DNA of 64,000 bases, from NCBI GenBank assembly GCA_030142905.1, contig JASJOG010000025.1, positions 248,001-312,000 of the forward strand, written 5' to 3'. Under the pieces are notes generated by a model. That model was not told where the DNA came from, made no database searches, and saw only the letters and a list, made by a program, of their open reading frames with translations. The stretch is from Heliopora coerulea (Eukaryota; Cnidaria; Anthozoa; Scleralcyonacea; Helioporidae). This document shows, piece by piece, positions 58,917 to 64,000 of this stretch (the stretch's first letter is position 1; each line of letters starts with the position of its first letter). Both the position numbers and the translations under genes were made by a program.

Positions 58917-59070
58917 ATTTCTCTCATATTCTTAAATTATTTTATCTATGTATATACTTACTATGATCACTTTACTTTTGCATGTAACTTCTATAATTTG
59001 ATGTTCGTCTTGAGAGGGCCTCAAGTTTATTAGCTTGCTATTTAGTGTTACCCTCATGAAATAAAGCAGG
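58917..59070 (+). mobile_element. LINE 3' fragment, part 2 (3' UTR)
   Basis: Continuation of the LINE 3' region behind the composite element. It is AT-rich, then GAGGGCCTCAAGTTTATTAG and CCTCATGAAATAAAGCAG with a polyadenylation-like AATAAA at about 59060. Removing the inserted element and one 14-bp repeat rejoins parts 1 and 2 smoothly. Confidence 0.5.
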
Positions 59071-59079
59071 ATTAGCCTT

Positions 59080-59130
59080 CTTTTCGACGATTTTCCTCGT
59101 CAAGGAAAGACATCCCGCTGGGAAGGAGGT
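59080..59130 (+). repeat. Dispersed 'ACTCGTCAAGG' repeat, weak copy e
   Basis: CGACGATTTTCCTCGTCAAG followed by GAAAGACATCCCGCTGGG is a diverged match to the core of copies a-d. Confidence 0.35.
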
Positions 59131-59565
59131 AACTGGGAGGATCAGCCTTCTGTTATTTTACTCTTCCCATTAGGAGACGATCTTAGTGACTAAGGGTACA
59201 CCTAGTGAACACGATTTCCATATTTGGAATGCTGACTCCCAGTTATTTGCCCGGGCAAAACGAGAAGCCAAGATGACTGCCCATGGATGGAAATTTTGTA
59301 CGTCAGTTTCAATCCTCTTCGCGGTCTTATACGTCAGTTCCAGTCCTTTGCAAGACTTTAATCTTCAGTTTTTGTTTGGTTCAGTTTCAAAAACATTCCC
59401 AACCGTCGAAAGTGTTCAAACGAAATATTACTGGACCAGTTTTACATATTCGAATATTTAAAAGGAGTCATCATTGCCATGTGGCCTAAGAAGTGTGCTA
59501 AATCGTTTAAAGATGGTAAATTTACGAAAAAGAGGACGTCCACTTAGTAGTTTGCTAAAGTAATA

Positions 59566-59597
59566 TTTCGAGACCGTTTTATCAGGTCTCTCGTCAG
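59566..59597 (-). ncRNA. Hammerhead-like core with perfect helix II
   Basis: Minus strand: CTGACGA (59597-59591, fits CUGANGA), helix II GAGACC (59590-59585) with GGTCTC (59575-59570), 6 perfect bp with the preferred G-C next to the core, then GAAA (59569-59566). Beyond GAAA, TATTA could form a 1-bp helix III with cleavage after A, but helix I does not pair convincingly. Probably a decayed relative of the retroelement hammerheads. Confidence 0.4.
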
Positions 59598-59610
59598 TTT
59601 GGGAATTTAT

Positions 59611-61767
59611 ATTCGTAAAAATATATAACCTGCAACTCGGGTTGACTTTGTCGAAATATATTTGAAATCCTTAAGCTCATTTTGTCTTTTGAGGAAATGT
59701 TTTATATGCGTTTTCAAAGAAAACTCTTCAGAAAATGTAAAATATCGCGTGGGAGATTAAAACTGACATACAGCCCACTTAGGCGACGGAAACTGACATG
59801 CAAAATTGCCCTCCATGGATGGCCACCTTGGCTTCACATCTCATTGGCCAGTTAGCATTCCAGATATGTAAATCGATTTCACTGGATATCCAGACCAGAT
59901 GTTTTAGAAGAATTTAGCAATGAGCTAGTTAGTCAGCTGAGACATATTTAAACTTACATGAAACGAGCTTATCAAATCAATGAGCTTGTCAATATCAGTA
60001 ATATCTATCGGTAGGTTTCGCTGAATAGACAGATTCCAACGGAAAATGAGCTTTTAAATGCTACAGCAAAATCTTTATTATATGATAAAATTTTGTCACT
60101 TCTTTCAATACATAGAATCTGCGTTTGAAATCCTTTACTGGTAAGGTGATTGAAATAATTCCACTTACCTTTCGGATTATTCCTATTCCTATCTTATTCC
60201 TACACAATGACTATCTATACTACTGTAGTTTAGTCTTCTCAATTAATTAATTTAAATTGTTTCTTATTTAAATGTCAGATGAAAGTTGGTAAATTCGTTT
60301 GTTTCATTCCATTGTTTCATATATGATAGCCACGATTGTTCATAGATATTCTTATTTTCTCATTTTAACCAATTTTACACTAAACCATAAAGATAAATAC
60401 CTCACATTTGTCGTTGACCTGTTAGGGAAGGGGTTCCCCGCCTCCTTGAGAATTGTCACCAGTAAACACCGTTCAAAATTTAATCAAAGCAAGTTTTGTT
60501 CTTTCTCCCCAACGATGGTCATTTCGCTCTTTCACAGCAATATCTGACAATAGTTCCCAGGACTCTATCAAAAAGTTTACTTGCAAAGTTAATATCATTC
60601 ACTTGTTTTGACTGGTTAACTATAGTAATAGGAAAAGTTGGTTGACAATGTCAGTCAAAAACGTTTTTCGAAAATGGGCGTGCTGCTTCAAGCAGAATAA
60701 AAATAAAAGAATAAAGAAAAAGAATAAGAAAATAAAAGAAAAAATATTTGACGACATTGACCAGAATCTGTGCAATGAGGCCAACATTTTCTCTTTTCGA
60801 AGAAAGCCTCTGAACAGGGTACCCTTGGAGCCCGTTGGTGTTTGAACTACCTGGGAGTTAGTGGTCGCTACCTGCTTTTATAATAAAAGTTTTCACACTA
60901 TCCTGCTAACTTATTACCAATTAACAACTAATATCGGGACAGAAAATTGGGTCTACACTGAGTTTGTGGAAGATGCAAGGGGTAGGTGGCGAGATAAAAG
61001 TTAGGAACCCCTGGATGAGGTCATGAATGTCGGCAATCCTTATGTATATTGCTTGCAACTTATTCCAGAGTACATTTGGATGATCGGAACCCTAATCGCA
61101 CAACGCAAGAGTCCTATTAAAATTATTTCTTAAATGAAAAGTACTCTAATTTATGAAATTTCTCGATTGAAGCAATGAACCTAGGAGAACTTTTTCGTGA
61201 ACTCAATTATCGTCCATTATAAACAAGACTGTGATTGGCTTATGAATTGGTTTTTGCAGAATTTTCTCGAATAAATCCTGCAAAGTTGTGGAATTTTTGA
61301 TCATGCGAATGGGTTATGTTATTAACTGCTCGAATTGAAATTAATTAAAAAATTTTAAAAATCGATTGATAAATTGATATCTTTCATCTTGATTGCTCTT
61401 ATCTTCAAGTAGGAAATAATAATTGAGATTTCCAACGAAGATCAATTCCTCATTTTTGCATGCGATCAATGCTTTCAACAAAACGATTTTATTTGCTCAA
61501 GCAATTCAACGTTGCCATTTTAGTGATCCATACACCTTAAGATATTTAATAGCAAAAATATACACCAATCAAAAAAGAAAAGGATACATAAATCTGACAT
61601 ACATAGTGGTCAGCAAAAGAGCTGGAACATAAATGCACGATTAACCTGGTTAATTGTGAAGTTTCGTTTCATAATAAATGTACGAAATACGAAGAGCCAC
61701 GGAAACTCGTAAAAAGCGCATACACAGCCGAAATAACTCCATTGGTTCTCCATTCCACGAAGACGTT
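59611..61767. other. Region without recognisable gene
   Basis: A 67-codon Lys-rich frame (60642-60845, +) starts MTMSVKNVFRKWACCFKQNK but has no family match and lies partly on an A-rich tract. Nothing else supported. Confidence 0.3.
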
Positions 61768-61998
61768 TTATGTTTTTATCTCAAAGGAACCATTTCGAAG
61801 TATTGAACCGTCAACGGACGTGATCGTCTTCACCATAATTCTTCGTGTGTTTAACTTGCATTCACACTCTGTATCCGGATTAAGGTAGAAACACAACGTG
61901 TAAAGAGCAAGCTCAAATTCAGGCGAAGTACCAACAAATATGTTGTCCGACACGGCAGTGCCACGTCTCCAAGAAAACATTGGAGAGATAATCATTGG
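61768..61998 (-). other. Candidate terminal coding exon, unknown protein
   Basis: On the minus strand a strong acceptor (TTTTGTATTTCTTCTTTTAG) precedes 76 open codons and a TAA. The frame reads PMIISPMFSWRRGTAVSDNI, FVGTSPEFELALYTLCFYLN, then PDTECECKLNTRRI and on to SVDGSILRNGSFEIKT. Composition and codon use look coding-like and it contains three cysteines (C-F-Y-L-N-P-D-T-E-C-E-C). No family is recognised, no upstream exon was found to its right, and no close AATAAA follows. It could be a last exon of an unseen gene or chance. Confidence 0.3.
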
Positions 61999-62099
61999 CT
62001 AAAAGAAGAAATACAAAACAATTTCGTGGGTGGAAAGTGCACGGGCACTTGGACGACAGAATTTTTATCAAAAATCAGACATTAAAGCAGGTGGGATGC

Positions 62100-62335
62100 T
62101 AAAAAGACAAACAGAATTTACAGACTAGAAGCAAACAAGCAAACAAACAGGCACACAGACAGCCGAGAGTAAAAATTAAAAGTAAAAAGACGGAGTTTAA
62201 ATAATGAATGAAAGACAGAGTCAGAGACACAAAGAAAGATGGACAATTAGGTTGACAGACAGACAGCAAAGTGTCCTTCATAAGATCTACCTTCAAAGGT
62301 ACACACGCACACATACACACACATACACACACATG
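62100..62335. repeat. CAAACAGG/CAGACAGA/CACACATA low-complexity region
   Basis: Short imperfect tandem words: AAGCAAACAAACAGGCACAC at about 62132, GACAGACAGACAG at about 62252 and ACACACATACACACACATAC at 62303-62333. Confidence 0.8.
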
Positions 62336-62639
62336 ATAAGCCTACGACGTAGAAAATAATCGCCGGTACCTTCTGTTAGCTTCTTATCCATACTGGAAAA
62401 CATTTACAACAAGCATTATCCAAATTAATGGATATCGTTTCGGAATATCGTTATGCAAATTTTTGTTCAAATTTCTACAGATATGGAAATCAGGTGAGGA
62501 ATACTTACAAGAATCTTATTCGAAGAAGAGGGAAAAGGTTAAGATGATATTCTACTGATGCGGAAGAAATAACCTTTATTAGATTGAATAAATCGATCGT
62601 TAAAAAATTAACTCTTCCCAAGACAAGAAAAAATTCCTA

Positions 62640-63039
62640 AAATTATTCCCGTCTACAATTTTTAAAAGATTAGACTATTTCATAATGGATTATTACAAAC
62701 CAATTTTTGCCCTGCTGGTCTCATCGAAGGTATTTGAGCGAGCGATTCATCAACAACTGTAAGCTTTTGTTGAATGCAATTTGGCTTTCGAAAATCATCA
62801 ATCACGTAGTTTCTGATTTTATAAAGCCAAACATGGATAAAAGATTAACGACAGACGCAATCTTGGTTGAAAATAGGATACTACCTAAACAGTGTTAAGT
62901 AAGTAAAAACTTTAAAGGTTGGTATAACTGCCGTAACTGACCTCAAAGAATTCCAACTTTTGCAATCCTTGGTTGATCTACGTGAAGCATTTGATACCGT
63001 TCACCTCGCTTGACTACCATGCAAAGCTACTTATTTATG
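62640..63039 (+). pseudogene. LINE reverse transcriptase fragment, part 1
   Basis: The plus strand reads YYKPIFALLVSSKVFERAIH then QQL, the 'N-Y-R-P-I-S-L-L...S-K-V-F-E-R...QL' motif 1 of LINE RTs. After a frameshift comes LTTDAILVENRI ('S/T-T-D-A-L-L...'), and then LVDLREAFDTVHL (motif A, first catalytic Asp). The last bases before the inserted element read HAKLLIYG in one frame. Stops and frameshifts make it dead. Confidence 0.65.
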
Positions 63040-63291
63040 CACTGCAAAAATGTGAATCTTGGGTAGATTTTTCTTTCTAGTTTTTAGATTAATTTTCTGG
63101 TTTTAAGGAGTTAATTCTTGATAAGAAAAGTCATGTAGATTTTTTCTTGTTTCCAGAATTTTAGGAAAATATGTCTTAACTTCAGAACTTTTTTGTTTCT
63201 AGTCCCAATATATTTTCTTAATTGAAGAAACTCTGCCTTGTTTTAAAACAAGTTTGTTTCCCTTAAAACAGGAATTTTCGTTTTTGCAGTG
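63040..63291 (+). mobile_element. Miniature TIR element, CACTGCAAAAA family, copy 3 (complete)
   Basis: A 252-bp element with perfect 11-bp inverted tips, CACTGCAAAAA (63040-63050) and TTTTTGCAGTG (63281-63291). The interior shares TTCTTGATAAGAAAAGTC and TTTTAGATTAATTTTCTGG blocks with copies 1 and 2 but lacks the GTCTACGGGACAAG segment. It interrupts a LINE reverse transcriptase whose reading resumes right after it. The target duplication is not clear (TTTATG left, TTGTAT right). Confidence 0.8.
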
Positions 63292-63370
63292 TTGTATTAA
63301 AGGAAATCAACTGAGTTGGTTCGTGGGTTATTCTTTTGATAGAAACCAATTTGTACGATTTGATGTCGTA
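63292..63370 (+). pseudogene. LINE reverse transcriptase fragment, part 2
   Basis: Directly after the miniature element the plus strand reads IKGNQLSWFVGYSFDRNQFV then RFDVV, the 'Y-G-I-x-G-x-x-L-x-W-F-x-S-Y-L-x-x-R-x-Q-x-V' motif that follows motif A in LINE RTs. Together with HAKLLIYG before the insertion it rebuilds the expected order of motifs. Confidence 0.65.
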
Positions 63371-64000
63371 AAGTAAGTAACCTTCAAGTTGTTCACTTCA
63401 TGATGACTTTCCCAAGGCTTGATCTTATCTACTCTTCTCACTCCGAGAAGACCGAAGAACCGAAGAGGAGCAAAGTCGTCTGGCGTTACCAAAAGTAAAA
63501 AAGATTTAAACAACATAGGTCGGATTCCGACTGAAAAGACTGCGTTCGTGAACATTTGTTTTATTCATCACTGACTCCTAACTTAATTTAAAATGACACA
63601 AGATTCATATAATATATGCAACATCCGCGACTGAAATTTATGGATTTACAAGGCCGGCCATGGTAGATCTCATACAGTCGGAAAAGTACATTGCCGGTCA
63701 CTGTAAAAGTGCTTAATGTGTATACACTTTTTAATAATATAATAAGAAAGCCAGGAAGCCAGACAGACCGACAATAACACAAAAAACGAGACCAGAAGTA
63801 ACACAGAGAGTCATGCAAACACGAAAATACTCGATCACCATTGAAACGAGATTTTGCTTGGAAACCTGGTCACTGTTAAACAGGTTTGTCATACTAACTC
63901 ATCAAATCACCCAAGTATGGTACTTACATCGTTTTTCCAGAATCGCACGTAGCCGTAATAATTAAGACTTATTTTCAACTCCAAGGAATAGAATTGAATC
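63371..64000. other. Right edge, no recognisable gene
   Basis: Minus-strand frames at 63555-63328 and 63818-63588 have no family match. A GACAGACC/ACACAAAA-rich patch lies at about 63757-63785. Confidence 0.3.

Noticed and set aside
60642..60845. 67-codon Lys-rich frame starting MTMSVKNVFRKWACC
   Set aside because: No homology or splice context, and the middle lies on an A-rich tract.
62925..62965. Similarity of the LINE fragment (TAACTGCCGTAACTGACCTC) to the 53.1-kb foldback
   Set aside because: The stretch is short and is in frame with the LINE RT coding, so the match is probably chance.

Overview
This 64-kb window is animal nuclear DNA: AT-rich, intron-rich, crowded with decayed transposable elements and microsatellites, and with no long open reading frames. 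The mix of repeats (CR1/L2-like LINE fragments, hAT-type and other miniature elements, THAP-type and pogo-like transposase remains, hammerhead-ribozyme-like retroelement motifs) suggests a marine invertebrate, most plausibly an anthozoan cnidarian such as a coral or sea anemone. That assignment is an inference from repeat style, not from a diagnostic gene.

Left part (1-14,150). The only host gene I can support is a leucine-rich-repeat (LRR) protein on the minus strand. Its first coding exon (signal peptide plus LRR N-terminal cysteine cap) is at 14147-13942. A 72-bp single-LRR exon follows at 12910-12839 and a 69-bp single-LRR exon at 1241-1173. All junctions seen are phase 2, and the gene must continue off the left edge. 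One-LRR-per-exon structure is typical of LGR-type receptors and some other LRR proteins; the C-terminal half that would decide the class is outside the window. The very long introns hold a TIR element (298-759), a degraded hammerhead-like motif (about 6.43 kb), a LINE-like fragment with ATT microsatellites (9.2-10.2 kb), and what looks like a fossil LRR exon (10929-11001).

Middle part (14-57 kb). No convincing host gene is visible. I find a well-formed hammerhead-ribozyme-like sequence (25050-25093), a 24-bp perfect inverted repeat beside an AT/TAGA microsatellite, three copies of a miniature element with CACTGCAAAAA ends, two inverted copies of a hAT-like miniature element each with an 8-bp target duplication (31582-31943, 51908-52272), a TTAA-flanked palindromic element (28210-28404), a THAP/HTH transposase pseudogene (35624-36466), a pogo-like transposase fragment (about 40.5-40.8 kb), LINE fragments on both strands, and a dispersed repeat with the core ACTCGTCAAGG.

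Right part (57-64 kb). The most striking object is a 922-bp composite element (57981-58902) that appears to have inserted as one unit into a LINE 3' tail, leaving a 14-bp direct repeat. It carries four 72-nt tRNA-like sequences, one inverted and three in a 242-bp tandem array. They have good Pol III A and B boxes but an abnormal anticodon loop. A diverged fifth copy lies at about 47.64-47.75 kb, so the flanks belong to the repeat. The window ends with a decayed LINE reverse transcriptase into which a 252-bp miniature element has jumped (63040-63291).
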